Shown here: one piece after another, positions 33,841-45,142 of the stretch
How the letters are laid out: every line of letters begins with the position of its first letter
How positions within the stretch are numbered: position 1 is the stretch's first letter
DNA from: Mycocentrospora acerina
Taxonomy: Eukaryota > Ascomycota > Dothideomycetes > Pleosporales
Assembly (NCBI GenBank): GCA_022701365.1
Contig: JAKUHH010000013.1
Coordinates: forward strand, 186,001 to 250,000
Reading direction: 5' to 3'
DNA: 64,000 nt
Translations under genes and position numbers: made by a program
Notes under the pieces: generated by a model
What the model was told of the DNA's origin: nothing
Seen by the model: the letters and a program-made list of their open reading frames with translations, nothing else
The model's database searches: none

Positions 33841-35835
33841 TCATCTTATTAAACCTACCGAATATTGGGATTGCATCTGTACTTGATTGTACGAGTACGC
33901 AGGTTCCTGCAATGCTTGAGGAACGATCAGGAAACCTGTTCCAGTTGGCATACTGATAGAGTATCCTTGAAGCTGACCAGGGTGGGGAGGTGCATGAACA
34001 GCAGATTGGCCAAACGGTTGGAATGGTCCATTGTGAGGTAGATGCTGTGGCCATGAAGATGTGCTATTATCCATGGGTAGTGAAATTGCTTGCCTGGGTT
34101 GATTGGCCAGCGGGTCTATCTTCGATGGTATACCTGATAGCTGATGGAGTCCTAATCCTTCATCATAGATGTTAATATCAATCACAATCATACGCTCGCC
34201 CATTACTGTGTCTTTCTTCATCTCGGCCACAACGATCTTCCCATCCGTTAGTTTCTCAAACGTCTTGTAAATGCAACCCTCAACGACTGGTTCGAAGCGT
34301 TCTGCTCGTGCGCCTTCATACTTTAAATTTTTCTCCATAGACTCAAGGCTCTCATCTGTAAATGTGCCTAAAGCGGAATCATATACGAATATCTTACATC
34401 TGCATTTGCCAGCCTCCCAAGTGTTGTAACCATAGCTCTCATAGAGTTCGTTTGACTGGTCGTGACTCATTATGACAGCAAATTGTGTTTCATCCTGTAC
34501 TTTGAATACCACGGCACTGTATTGGCCTGGATCGAGAATGATGGCTGCTCTACCTTTGACCTTCATCCACCTGTCCTTTGGGAATGCATATGACACCTCA
34601 AATCCATACTCGGGAGAGTGAAGACGAGTTAGAAGCCCGTGATGGCGATCGAAATTGTCGCTGTTCTGTAGTAGTGTGTCTTTGCGCAAGTAGATCGTCC
34701 GTAAAAGCGGAGCATAGTGTGTTGAAGGATCCACAACTACTGGGCCTCGTCTTCCGTGATCCCTAGCATATTGATCTGACCTGAGGGGTCTAACATATAT
34801 TCCAAGTGAGCCAGAGAAATCACCTTCATAATGGCAAGTCAACTCAACAAGGTATACAGGAGTTTTGCCACCACTATTCCGAAGTCGGTGCATGGGTATG
34901 TTCATGCGAAGGCCATAGTTTGTCATCGTATACGGATGGCTCGCTTGTCTCTGACGATATGGAACAATATCTCTTGCATTAGAGAACTCTGCGGGCGATC
35001 TTGCCAATGGGCCACGGAGAAGGATACCGTCACTTTCAATGACAGAGTCGTCAGCATCTGCGCATCGATCCTCCCAAGCCAGAATCGACTGGTCGTCGGA
35101 GATCTTCATAATCTCTTCTTGTAGTCTAGTAAAAGATTGCTCTCCTTCGCCATATAGCAAGGGCATGTTTACACCAAATATACCGAGAAGACAGTATGCG
35201 AGGTCTTCCGATTTGGTAGTCGTTCGTTGAGATGCCCAAAACATCTTCCTAGCAATACTAACCTTTCGTAAATCTGCCCCGTCTAAGGTAGATTGATCGA
35301 TACCTGTGATGATTGTGATGGTAGAGCCTAGAGATGCTTTGTTCCCTATGTATGCCCAATTGCTAGAAAAGAAGTTCACCTCTGCTGGAGCGATAAGCTC
35401 TTGTAAAGTCCAACCTCTTTGCCACCATTGACTAACACTAAGTCTCTCAAACAAGTCATCCAGACTTGCTTCCTTCCCATGCGGCATCTCAACATCAGCT
35501 AAATATGCATAGCAGGTTTGTGCCCTCTTGTACCATTCGAACATGGAGTTAATCGCCTCAGACAGCTCAGCGCTACTTGTCTTATCTATGCAACATGTGT
35601 CAACCCAGGCAAATTCGATACCTTCATGGGCGACCTGGCGGCAGAACTGCAGAATCTTCTGGCAACCTTGCATGTTGAGAATTCCTGTGGGTATGTGTCC
35701 GTCCGGTGTTCTCAGCCTCATTTGCTGTAATGTGACCTCTTGATCGCCCCATCTGTGAGATAATATAGCGTATGGGGGCAGGACAGACATCTGCACATCA
35801 ACTATTTCCAGTGTTCGGGTTTTCATTAGACGCAT
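33841..35835 (-). CDS. HET-domain (heterokaryon incompatibility) protein
   Basis: A single exon of 664 residues starting MRLMKTRTLE, the standard opening of this family. The HET domain covers about residues 15-240. It shows the PPYAILSHRWGDQEVTL block, the WVDTCCIDKTSSAELSEAI block with the Tyr/Asp-rich CYAYLADV, and WWQRGWTLQELIAP. These domains act in non-self recognition and trigger cell death on hyphal fusion with incompatible strains. No NACHT, WD40 or ankyrin region follows. The C-terminal half is unclassified and ends in a Pro/Gln/Ser-rich, prion-like stretch (about residues 590-664). Intronless HET genes of this size are common and often variable between strains. Confidence 0.93.
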   Translation of the reverse strand: MRLMKTRTLEIVDVQMSVLPPYAILSHRWGDQEVTLQQMRLRTPDGHIPTGILNMQGCQKILQFCRQVAHEGIEFAWVDTCCIDKTSSAELSEAINSMFEWYKRAQTCYAYLADVEMPHGKEASLDDLFERLSVSQWWQRGWTLQELIAPAEVNFFSSNWAYIGNKASLGSTITIITGIDQSTLDGADLRKVSIARKMFWASQRTTTKSEDLAYCLLGIFGVNMPLLYGEGEQSFTRLQEEIMKISDDQSILAWEDRCADADDSVIESDGILLRGPLARSPAEFSNARDIVPYRQRQASHPYTMTNYGLRMNIPMHRLRNSGGKTPVYLVELTCHYEGDFSGSLGIYVRPLRSDQYARDHGRRGPVVVDPSTHYAPLLRTIYLRKDTLLQNSDNFDRHHGLLTRLHSPEYGFEVSYAFPKDRWMKVKGRAAIILDPGQYSAVVFKVQDETQFAVIMSHDQSNELYESYGYNTWEAGKCRCKIFVYDSALGTFTDESLESMEKNLKYEGARAERFEPVVEGCIYKTFEKLTDGKIVVAEMKKDTVMGERMIVIDINIYDEGLGLHQLSGIPSKIDPLANQPRQAISLPMDNSTSSWPQHLPHNGPFQPFGQSAVHAPPHPGQLQGYSISMPTGTGFLIVPQALQEPAYSYNQVQMQSQYSVGLIR

Positions 35836-36325
35836 ATTGATATTCGAGGGCGATTATGCGGCAGCCTGAGTCTGGTATTGTGGATTAGGTACTGCAAGGC
35901 TGATCAGCGCAAGATGATCAATGTACCAATTAGGAGCAGAATGTGATAGTCTCTTAACTAGATTGTTACACTCAAGAATGTGATACTATGCTAAGACTAA
36001 TATGCGGTAGCAAGCATTTACATGGCCACAACAAGAATCTTGATCTACGAATTACTGTAGAGGTGCCAAGGCTCAGCCCCTCACCTTCATCAAGATTATA
36101 CTGCACTAGACTTAGCGTGAACCTTGCCCCGAACATGCAAATGCTCCCTACATGATACTAGAGTGCGTTGTATGTCAAAATTCACAATTAAAGAGACAAA
36201 AGTTGAACGTGAATCTTCGTAATCCATTAAATTAATATTTGTCTAATCTATCTATATTTCATCCTCAACTTCTCGCTTTTGCGTTATTATCAATTCCAAT
36301 CAAGCCTCGAAATGTCCAAATCAAA
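35836..36325. other. intergenic region
   Basis: About 490 bp between the 5' end of the HET gene and the 3' end of the repeat protein gene. Nothing is recognised. Confidence 0.5.
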
Positions 36326-37366
36326 TTAATAAGTATAAACTTGCGCGGGGCTGACGGTGTACTGGCCCGAGCCGAACGGGTTGGAAGGAGTGACGCTCTG
36401 ACCGTTGATATCAGAGACGCCGAACCATGCAAGCTCTTTGCCATTGACAACGGTCATGACAGCGAAGGCGGGAGCAGGGGTAGCAGCATATCCCCATGAA
36501 ATAGTGAATGGAGATCCAGTAGTGCAGGGCTGGTTGGACCAGCTCTCGGTAGCGGCGTTAGATCCAGGCATGCGGATGACGGTGCATCGTTCAGTCTTGC
36601 CATCAGCCTGGATAACGAAGTTGTAGTCACAGCCAGTGTTGCCCTCGCCGCAGTAACGGGTCAGGTTTGCAACAGTCCAAGTCTTGCCATCAACTTTCTT
36701 GGGGTCTGATCCTGCAGGTGCTGATGGAACAGCAGACGGGGTAGGGCAAGAGCCTGGGTGGGCGGGATTGCAGCCACCTGGGATACCAGTCACAGAAGAC
36801 TGGGGCACAACGACAGTCGAGAAGTATGATGAAGGGCACGATCCTGGGTGTGCAGGGTTGCAGCCTCCTGGAATGCTAGTCGTCACAGGAACTGCAGGAA
36901 GAGTGGAGAAGTACGATGACGGGCATGATCCAGGGTGGGCAGGGTTGCAGCCACCCGGAATACTGGTTGTGACAGGTACAACGACGGTCGAGAAATATGA
37001 CGAGGGGCACGATCCTGGGTGCGCAGGATTGCAGCCTCCTGGAATGCTAGTTGTGACAGGTACAACAACGGTCGAAAAGTACGATGAAGGGCACGATCCG
37101 GGATGGGCGGGGTTGCAACCACCTGGAATGCCCGTAGATGTGGGTTGATTGAGGGTTGCGGTGGCGCTAGCGCAGTACTCTCGGTTGCGCGCATTGTCCT
37201 CGCCCAAGCAGGCGGTCAAGGTGCAAGCGCATGCAACCTCTGGTGTTCCAGCAGCGACGCAAGCCTTGTATGCGTCCTGGCACTTGTCTTGGCGATAATG
37301 AAGTGCTGGAACGGCAGAAGCAACAGCGCTAAAGGCCAAGGCGGAGACGAGCGATTTGGAAATCAT
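36326..37366 (-). CDS. secreted Cys-rich repeat protein
   Basis: A single exon of 346 residues. A signal peptide (MISKSLVSALAFSAVASAVP) precedes a small Cys-rich region (about 28-65, CQDAYKACVAAG; CACTLTAC), reminiscent of fungal small secreted proteins. Residues 80-208 are five tandem copies of IPGGCNPAHPGSCP separated by SSYFST...VPVTT linkers. The two Cys in each copy could form small disulfide loops on a flexible stalk. The C-terminal domain (about 225-346, WTVANLTRYCGEGNTGCDY) has four further Cys and looks like a folded beta domain found in secreted fungal proteins of unknown role. The protein may be cell-wall or host-facing. No dibasic Kex2 sites separate the repeats, so it is not a peptide precursor of the 16.5 kb kind. 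Confidence 0.85.
   Translation of the reverse strand: MISKSLVSALAFSAVASAVPALHYRQDKCQDAYKACVAAGTPEVACACTLTACLGEDNARNREYCASATATLNQPTSTGIPGGCNPAHPGSCPSSYFSTVVVPVTTSIPGGCNPAHPGSCPSSYFSTVVVPVTTSIPGGCNPAHPGSCPSSYFSTLPAVPVTTSIPGGCNPAHPGSCPSSYFSTVVVPQSSVTGIPGGCNPAHPGSCPTPSAVPSAPAGSDPKKVDGKTWTVANLTRYCGEGNTGCDYNFVIQADGKTERCTVIRMPGSNAATESWSNQPCTTGSPFTISWGYAATPAPAFAVMTVVNGKELAWFGVSDINGQSVTPSNPFGSGQYTVSPAQVYTY
36743..37129 (-). repeat. five-unit coding tandem repeat (84-90 bp)
   Basis: There are five copies encoding IPGGCNPAHPGSCP plus a linker of 14-16 residues (the last lacks the SSYFST linker). Unit spacing is 28, 28, 29 and 30 residues. Synonymous changes distinguish the units. Confidence 0.9.
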
Positions 37367-40300
37367 TTTGGAAGTGGATGTGTCGGTAAACTGATAGGAT
37401 GTTTGAATTTCAATGGAATGGCCTGTAGGAGAAGGAGGTGTGGTTGTTGTGGGTGTGAAGGTGAGTAATTGTTAGGTCGGGTATCTGAAAGTCTTTATAT
37501 GATGTCCAAAGTCGCCTTCGTGAGGTAGCAACGAAGGTCTGTACAACAGGCCTATGACGGATGTTGAGTCTCAATGCGTTGTTCCATAGAAAAGACCCGC
37601 ACAATACGAGGAAAATACTCGAAGCTGCAACCATAAAGAGACTTGGACCGCCTGAACGGGCCAAGTGACCCCACAGATGTGTGCATTTAGCACTAGACTG
37701 TGTAGAATACGGACCCTGGAGCGTGACCATGACGTGGTACTCATGTTTTGGTCACATAAACCGGAGAATGTTAAGCTTGGAGATGTCTCGACAATGCCCG
37801 TTGCCAATGCAACACCAATTGCTAAATTTAGATGCGATTAGCCTTGCTCGGACAATCGGGGTTTCTTCCGCCTCGGTTGATAGCAACGACAATTCGTATC
37901 TGCTCCGCCGGCGACTTCTTCATCGCCTCGGTCGGGCGGTCGGCACAGTTCATTGACGATCAGTTTGTGCACTCGTCATCGGAAAATTCGATCGCAGTGC
38001 TGGTATCGAAGCTGTTGAACGTAGATGGCATACGAACAGCAGGCTGTCCTCGTGGCAAATTATAGACCGAACGTCGCAAACGCTCTATTCGTTGCTGGAT
38101 TGACGACGAGTGAAGTAGCAACTCCTTTCAATCTCGAGATTCGGTGTCGCGATGTGCCGACATGTAGGATATCAATATGAACAGGAAGCAACGATGCTTC
38201 GAGCTAATTTTTGGTATTCCAGAATCTTGTGGCCATGAAGCCTAGTCATGAGCCCGTATGCGACTCCATTGTCAGAATGGTGAACAAAGCATACTTCCCC
38301 CTGCTAGCTTCAAGGAAAGGTCCGATTCTTTCGGTCGCATCTGTGTGCAAGACAGTTCATGCTGAAGTTATTTTCAATAGAACAATTACCATGATGTGCC
38401 TGAGGTGCCATGTTACAGTTCCTTCCAAGCTTGTGGCAAAAGTGTTCAAGATGTTTGCATCTCTAGATTGATGTGGAAATTCAGTGTTCTATGAAGATTG
38501 CGCTTGCTCTTTAGGGAGTTTTTCCCCGTCCCGCTCGATTGCGGTATTTGTTTGGCAAGCCAATACCACATGGTACCGTCTTCCAAAAGTACCCTGTCAG
38601 TATGATAGCCTTTCTCACATTACCATCCTGATGAACAGCGCGCTAAGTGAGGAGAAGGGCCCCAGTTAGCCTCCAAAGATAGAGGAACGTCTCTTTCGAT
38701 ACTTGGAAATCGCACGTGAGCAGTTTGTACAGACGATAGCAAATTGGGGAAACCCTAATATGTTCTAACATGTTATCATGCTTTCGGGGCCACATTGTCC
38801 AAAGAAACCACCAGAACCTCTATCGAAGCTACCGTCTCCTAGAGCTTGAGATATCACGGTTCATTTTGTTCCATATCGTGTACAATGATCCAAAGCCGTC
38901 CGAATTTCGACTCACTTTCACCTTTCATATCTTTTGGGTCCCACTCTATTACAATCGAATAGACTCAAAAGGGTTGTTTTGATCTGCACAATGTGCTCCA
39001 CTTTGCCAGCGGGGTAATATTTTGGAGAATTTTAGAAATGGCCCAGCACGTCCTTTGCAGTTGTGATTATTTGCCGATATTACCGGCTATTGAATCCTTG
39101 TTTCCAAATCGAGACGGGTCGCATGACGGAACAAGAACAGGTTATAAATTTAGATAGCCAACGCTCATGGTAAGCCAGATCAATGATCGCACAATTTCTG
39201 ACCAAGCGCACAAATGTAATTTGGGCAAGTCAATGCGACACGGCAGTTGCGCGTCGTATGTTTACATCTGATACTTGGTTATGTGATTTTATATTCCACT
39301 TCTTAATTCGCTGCACATTGTCGCAGATTTCCAGTGAGTTGAGCTCTTCCCAATTCGAGAAAGAACATTAGTAACTGCGATACCGGCGCTACTTGGAGAA
39401 TAACGCAGAAATCTTTCTCGAATTGGAACATTGGACTAGCAAAACACATTTGCAAATTATATTCAAGTGTTAAAAACGTGATTTCGTTTGTGACTGGTAG
39501 TAAGATGCTCGGACTGACAGCAGGTGTGACAAACGGGTCTTCGATGCAAAGAAGTGTTGATAAGTTTATTGAATTGATCTGGTCAGTTGATGCCATTATC
39601 GCTATTGACGATATAGTGTTGGTTGGCTTATCTCTTGTGAAGATCAGTATTGTTGTTTTACAATTGTCGTCGCGTAGCATTTGAAGACTGTCTTTATCTT
39701 TGTCAAAGGAAAGACTTTACTGCACGTGCGGCTGGTGACTAGGGCCGAGGTGATCTTCAGTCATGCTGGTATATTGGCACTAGTGCGCTTAATCGTGTTT
39801 GGGAGCTGAATGGAGGATTTAGCCGTCGCCTACAACCGTGATGACAGACATGCTCGTCGGCCACAGTATTAGCACAACGACAAAATTTGGGAAAGAGTAG
39901 ACATGTCCTACAAACAGAATGAATTACGATTGTCATGAGTGAGTCAGCAGACGATGTCGTCATCAATGTGAACTTTGTAAGAGGATAAGTTCGATAGCTA
40001 CAGGAAGCGTGTTTCAACAGCCCTATGATGGCATGGTACTCACACTTGTCTGTCTATGTATTAAATGGCAACGTTATCGATTGTTGGATTAATGTAGGCT
40101 GTATGGAAGAGTGCTTAGCTTTCCACCTTGTTACTTGAGATATAGCTGCAGTCATTCACTGAAGAATACCAAAACTATCGTGCCTTAACCACATGATAGG
40201 ACAAGCCTAAGTTAATCTGACGGTGAGTGTTTTTCGATAGCTGCCCAAGACGACCTTTACGCTGTCTCCTTCCCGTAGTAGTGGGTTAGTCACGAAGGAT

Positions 40301-41318
40301 GATCTCAGGTTACACTCCCCATGTTTAATTCAGTCAACATGTTGTTTCTGGCATTCGTAGGCAACGGCATATTGAGATTTGTGCATCGAATTGCAGATGA
40401 ATAGACATGGTGTCAGCGAATGAAATGGCTCCGTTGCAGTGCAGCCTTGCCGTTGGACGAGGAGGCCAATGGCAAATCTCGCTTGCAGCCGACAGATGTT
40501 CCATCCCTGGAGGTGGCGCATTTGTCAATCTCCCTTTTGGTGGCCTTGTTTACGAGTTCTCTGAATTGTGGTTTCTGTTTTGAAGGATGCGCAATACATT
40601 ACGACCAGCAATTGGAGCAGATTTACTCACTTGCATATTGGCGATATTGTAGTATGAAATATGCTCAGACATTTGGTAGGAAATGCGAGTATCGTCGAAT
40701 GACGGCGACTAATTGAATACCCTTGTCTTGTGCTGTGTGGCACAAGGTGGCGTTGAATTGAATGTCCCTTAGCGTCAGTGAGAGGTGGCAATACCTCCAG
40801 CCGTCAACAGCTACGTGAGGCCTGACGGAAGACAGTGTCATTTGCGATGCAGTTTCAACGCGTAACACGCTCGTGCTTACACAAAGGCATTGCCACAAGC
40901 CGTCGTGCATGAGAGTGCTGACGGACGGCGTCATGCTCGCGCCTATGCATCGAGATGCATGCCCTGTCCAAGATCTGATGCGCAGGCGGATCCCAATCGC
41001 ACAGGTGCGGAAGCAGCATCCCTGTTTCAGGAATCAAGCTTTGCCAGGGCACGGCGCATGCTGACATCATTGTTTGCAGATTCGGCCAACTCCAACAACA
41101 CGCCTACAGGGACGTGAAACTTGTCGGATCGGAAATGGGGACCAGAGCAAGCCAGTGGCCGTATACTTATGGCCCCTGCACCTGCCTTCCCTTGTCCTCT
41201 CGCTCCTTCTGATCTGCAACGGCTTGCGAGAGACTCTCAACCTCGTCGCGTCCATCTCTCTTTGTCGTGACAAGCGTTGCAACCAAGAGTCGTGATCAAC
41301 AGTCGTGAGCTGCCAGAC
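37367..41318. other. long intergenic region
   Basis: Nearly 4 kb without a supportable gene. A minus-strand TATA (ATATAAAG, 37493-37500) lies 127 bp before the repeat-protein ATG. Short frames at 38211-38982 have some protein-like segments (SVASVCKTVHAEVIFNRT) reminiscent of fungal F-box-like proteins. They are too broken to call and may be a decayed gene. The remainder is featureless to the eye. Confidence 0.45.
37493..37500 (-). promoter_or_regulatory. TATA box of the secreted repeat protein gene
   Basis: ATATAAAG on the minus strand, 127 bp before the start codon at 37366. The spacing is close to that seen for the RiPP precursor. Confidence 0.45.
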
Positions 41319-42935
41319 ATGGTTTCCAGGCACTTTTCGCAGTGCGCCCTGCTGCTGAGCGTGGCCTCCCTGGCCAACGCCGCCGCCCTGCCTCAGCCAA
41401 CAGCGGTTCCTGCCCGCGTAGAGGTCCGCGCCCCAATTGTCACGCCGGCTGCCATTCGCTTTGATGGTCAGTACAGTTATGTGGAGCGACGCAACATCCT
41501 CAGCGACATAGCCAGCGGCGTGGCTGGCGTAGCAAAGTCGTGGGAGAGCGTCCTGGGCTCTGCGTTGCCGAGTTACTTCACCGAAGGTATGCACACCGCC
41601 CCGTCGTGCTGACACGCCGTGCTGACTCTCTCTTCAGGCATTCAGGGATGGCAGGAGGGCCTGCCCACGGGCAAAGATGTGCTCTCCAAGCTCGGCATTG
41701 AGGACAAGGACATGGACGCCATTCCAACTTCAGTCCTCAATGTCCCGCCCTACGCCAACTGGACAGACCAGGGTTGGAATGTCCGCTTCCACGGCAATGT
41801 CTACAAGTTGCCCAACATTTCGCAGTCCAAGATCGACGACCTAGCCAACGTCTTCCTCATCGACACCAGCGTCGCCAAGCTGCCTGACAATGAAAAGGCA
41901 AACGCGCGCAACCTCACGCGCTCCATCTTCATTGTTCAGCAGAGCCACGTCAACGTCTCCATGTCACTCGAACCTGCCTCGTCGCAGGGAGGTGATGGCG
42001 AGCCCGGCGGTGGCAATGCCGTCACTGCACCAGGCGGCACCCAGAACCTCACGTTACCATACGAGACAACCGATCTTGGCGACTTTGACGTGTTCGTGCC
42101 CATCAAGAGCAACGGTTTGCTCGCGGGCAACGAGACCAACAACGTGCAGCGTCTCAACGTCTACACCAACGGCACTATGACTGGCAACGCCACCGCTTAC
42201 CTTGTACCCACCCAGGGCATCACCTTTGTCTCTGATATTGATGATATTCTACGCGTGACCAAGATCTACAACCCCAAGGAGGGTCTGTTGAACAGCTTCG
42301 CCCATGACTTCACGCCCTGGATGAATATGCCTCAGATCTATGCCAACTGGTCGCGGACGCTCCCCAACAACACGCATTTCCATTATCTGACTACAACCCC
42401 CGAGCAGGCAACGCGCAACTACATGGACTTTATTTACAAGACCTATCCTGGCGGCTCATTCGACACGCGCCCTCTCAACTTTTCCGACATTAGTGCGACC
42501 TTATCCATTCGTATGTTCCTTCTCACAAAGGTCTTCGAAACTTTCCCACAGAGGAAGTTCGTCTTGATAGCCGATACATCCAACAGCGACGTCATGAAAG
42601 CCTATCCCCAACTCGCTCATAGCTACCCAAACCAAGTGCAGTGCATTCTTCTACGTAATACATCGGCAACCGACAAGGAGATGTGGTTCCCATACAACAC
42701 AGAAGGCTTCAAGGGGCTGAACACCAGGTCGTACATGTTCTTCCGCGAGCCAAACGACTTGACAGGATTGGACATTGCTGGTGGGCAGTGCCTGAACGAG
42801 ACGATTCAACAGAATGTTACGTTTTCAAGGCAGGCTGAGATTTTGGGAATCCACGGTGCCGGTGGAAAGGTCAGCGCCAGTGCCACCATGAGCTTTTTGG
42901 TTGCACTTACTGCTGCCCTATTTCTCTCACTCTAG
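41319..42935 (+). CDS. secreted App1-type (DUF2183) phosphatidate phosphatase-like protein
   Basis: Two exons (41319-41586 and 41638-42935; intron GTATGC to CTTCAG, phase 1) give 521 residues. A signal peptide (MVSRHFSQCALLLSVASLANA) and a hydrophobic C-terminus after a Ser/Gly stretch (MSFLVALTAALFLSL) suggest a GPI-anchored surface protein with many N-glycosylation sites. The App1 catalytic domain starts at SDIDDILRVTKIY (about residue 287), the HAD-like DxDx(T/V) motif. It continues through FHYLTTTPEQATRNYMDF and FPQRKFVLIADTSNSDVM. In yeast App1 this domain dephosphorylates phosphatidic acid in the cytosol at actin patches. A secreted version would need another substrate. The residue after DIDD is Ile where Thr is usual, so activity may differ. 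Confidence 0.85.
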
Positions 42936-43895
42936 AATGTGTGCTTTGTTTCCTACACAATAGGTGTGATTTCAAAGTGCTCAGGTATATGAGTTATGAA
43001 CTATCTGACGCGTATGGGAGGAATGGCTTTGGACGGAGTTTGTTTTCACTTTTAACTTGTATTGTTCAATTTTGGGGTTGGCTTATTGTTTATCAGCGGC
43101 ATGATGTGCGGTATCCGGCATCTTTCAATCAACACACACCATCTTACATTTAATTACTTTCCTGCCGTGTATCCTTTAAATGATGGTAATGACTAGGGTA
43201 TGAGCCTTTTGCTTGACAATGTCGAAGTTGTGCGCCATGGAAATTACTTGACAAATTCACACTCAACCGAATGCTGGTTGAGATCATACCAACGATTTAT
43301 TAAGTACATCCTCCCTATTAATCTCCTGCAACTCCGGGTTGCTTGTGTAGTCCACCATCACTATGTCACGAAGCCATGAACCAGCAACTTTGCATATCCA
43401 GTCACCCCTCTCCTAACTTGACCAATCGACAACCACCGCATAGATAAGTGACAGATGAAGACTGACGAAAAAAATCAGTATACGAGTTAAAATTGGTATC
43501 TACGACCGCGTGCTCATATCCATGGTGTGGGTGATGGAGTTTACTAGATTTTTCATCAGTCACATGCTAGGCCTGGTGATGTACAATATCGATTCAGTGA
43601 AGGATGATGCTACTGTCAAACGGCTATTCAGTAAATCACTTGTGGGACTCACTCCCACTCTTGAAAGCAACCTCACAGAAAAGGGCCTTGTTGTTTAGAA
43701 GGTTACACACCAGCTCCTATATACTCTCAAGTGGATATTTTAAAAAAAAATGACATTTATGGCTACTTGTTCTCCACAAGTTTATGATACCTATAATCTA
43801 GTAGCGTCTATGCAATAATCCTACACTTCAAGTATCCAACCATCCATCACGCTCGAATATGTTCTTTCTGGTAGAAATCTAAAAAAAAAATTGGC
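42936..43895. other. convergent intergenic region
   Basis: About 1 kb of 3' flanking DNA between converging genes, with a few short A-tracts. The short frame 43510-43698 is not supported. Confidence 0.5.
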
Positions 43896-44555
43896 CTAAC
43901 ACCTCGTGAGGGTGACAAACGCCCCCACCGCTTTAGCACACAAGTCATACCTTGCCTCCCACCCCCTCCAAACCTGCTGGGCCTCCATCGAATCCCGTAG
44001 AAACCGAAGCATCCACTGGCGGGAATGCGAATACCAAGCATTCCAGGGCGCATCCTCAAACCAAGTCAACTCAAAAACCACCTTCTTCAACCGGGGCATC
44101 TTCTCGTGTATGTCCCTCAGCGCTTCTGCCGTCCACCACCCGGATGAAGCTGAGATGGCAAAGGAACTTAGATTTGTCCTCCTGCAGCGGATTTTAATCA
44201 CAAGATGTGCAATCCTGTCTTGATGGCGATTACTCCACGAACTGAATCCCGATGATTCATTCCCATCGCAGGGGATGACAAATGTTGCATTGGGGAGAAA
44301 GGTGTCCAGAGCCTCTGCGCGAAGCTGCCAGTTGGTTTGGAAGATTGCACAGTTAGCCAAGAAGCGGTGGCGCTCTGTGAGATTTAATTGTGAGAGCTGC
44401 GCCCGATCTGGGAGCAAGAGTGGGTAGATCATGTCTCTTAGTTCGCGAGGGAGGTTGAGAAGCGGGCACTCGGTGGTTGTGCTTTGGAGCCGCGGTGTGA
44501 ACATGCGGGGGTGGGGTTGCAGGTAAAAAGGACGCCTAGGATTGGCTGAACCCAT
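43896..44555 (-). CDS. hypothetical protein with F-box-like N-terminal motif
   Basis: A single exon of 219 residues. The motif CPLLNLPRELRDMIYPLLL near residues 30-48 is the L-LPxELRxxIY signature found at the start of many short Pezizomycotina proteins of the F-box/2EXR-like group. The rest (RFLANCAIFQTNWQLRAEA; LVIKIRCRR; LKKVVFELTWFEDAPW) follows their usual plan of alternating strands and helices. Such proteins are mostly uncharacterised, and a ubiquitin-ligase adaptor role is only possible. No membrane segment or signal peptide is seen. Confidence 0.75.
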   Translation of the reverse strand: MGSANPRRPFYLQPHPRMFTPRLQSTTTECPLLNLPRELRDMIYPLLLPDRAQLSQLNLTERHRFLANCAIFQTNWQLRAEALDTFLPNATFVIPCDGNESSGFSSWSNRHQDRIAHLVIKIRCRRTNLSSFAISASSGWWTAEALRDIHEKMPRLKKVVFELTWFEDAPWNAWYSHSRQWMLRFLRDSMEAQQVWRGWEARYDLCAKAVGAFVTLTRC

Positions 44556-45089
44556 TTTTATTATTTTTTTTATTTATTTTAGGAATTCTTCTCTTTCCGG
44601 TGGATGTAACGTGAGATTAATGCTGGAAGGCTGGGCAGTCATTCATTGCTCAGAGGAGAGAGGTCGATGTGGTCGCTAGCTAGCCAGTAGCGGTTGTTAG
44701 TGGCGCCTGGCAGAACGCCTTGCGCTGAGCCTTACACTTGTGGTACCCTTTAGACCACCCAGGCCTATGCTTGTCGAATATATTCGTGCGCACCGGCTGA
44801 CGACTTCCGGTATTCCGTGTCGCATTCGAATTACGGCGGCATAGTACCGACAACATGCAATCTGTCTGTTGCTAGGCTTGGCTACGGCGTCCCCGCGGCC
44901 CTTCATCCCGCGATTTCACTTGGCTTGCCAATCGATACCACCAACTTGCAAGATGATGTTTACTTGAACGATATTCTTACTTGAACGTCGATTTCTTGTG
45001 ATCAATCAGTGAACTACAAATCATCAGTGTAAATCATCGTCCATCTTCCTCTTCACCTTTCCATCATCATCGTCATTTTCATTCTTGTT

Positions 45090-45135
<46 letters not shown>

Positions 45136-45142
45136 CACCCAA
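44556..45142. other. divergent intergenic region with (TCA)n
   Basis: Shared upstream DNA of the F-box-like gene (minus) and the GNAT gene (plus). The last 100 bases carry a pyrimidine-rich leader and a (TCA)15 tract. No further gene is seen. Confidence 0.5.
45091..45135 (+). repeat. (TCA)15 microsatellite
   Basis: Fifteen perfect TCA units end 7 bp before the GNAT start codon, within its leader. Confidence 0.95.

Noticed and set aside
38211..38982. Broken F-box-like segments
   Set aside because: The pieces lie in different frames and the similarity is too vague to call a pseudogene.
43510..43698. Short plus-strand frame after the App1-like gene
   Set aside because: 62 codons, no homology or good start context, and flanked by stops.
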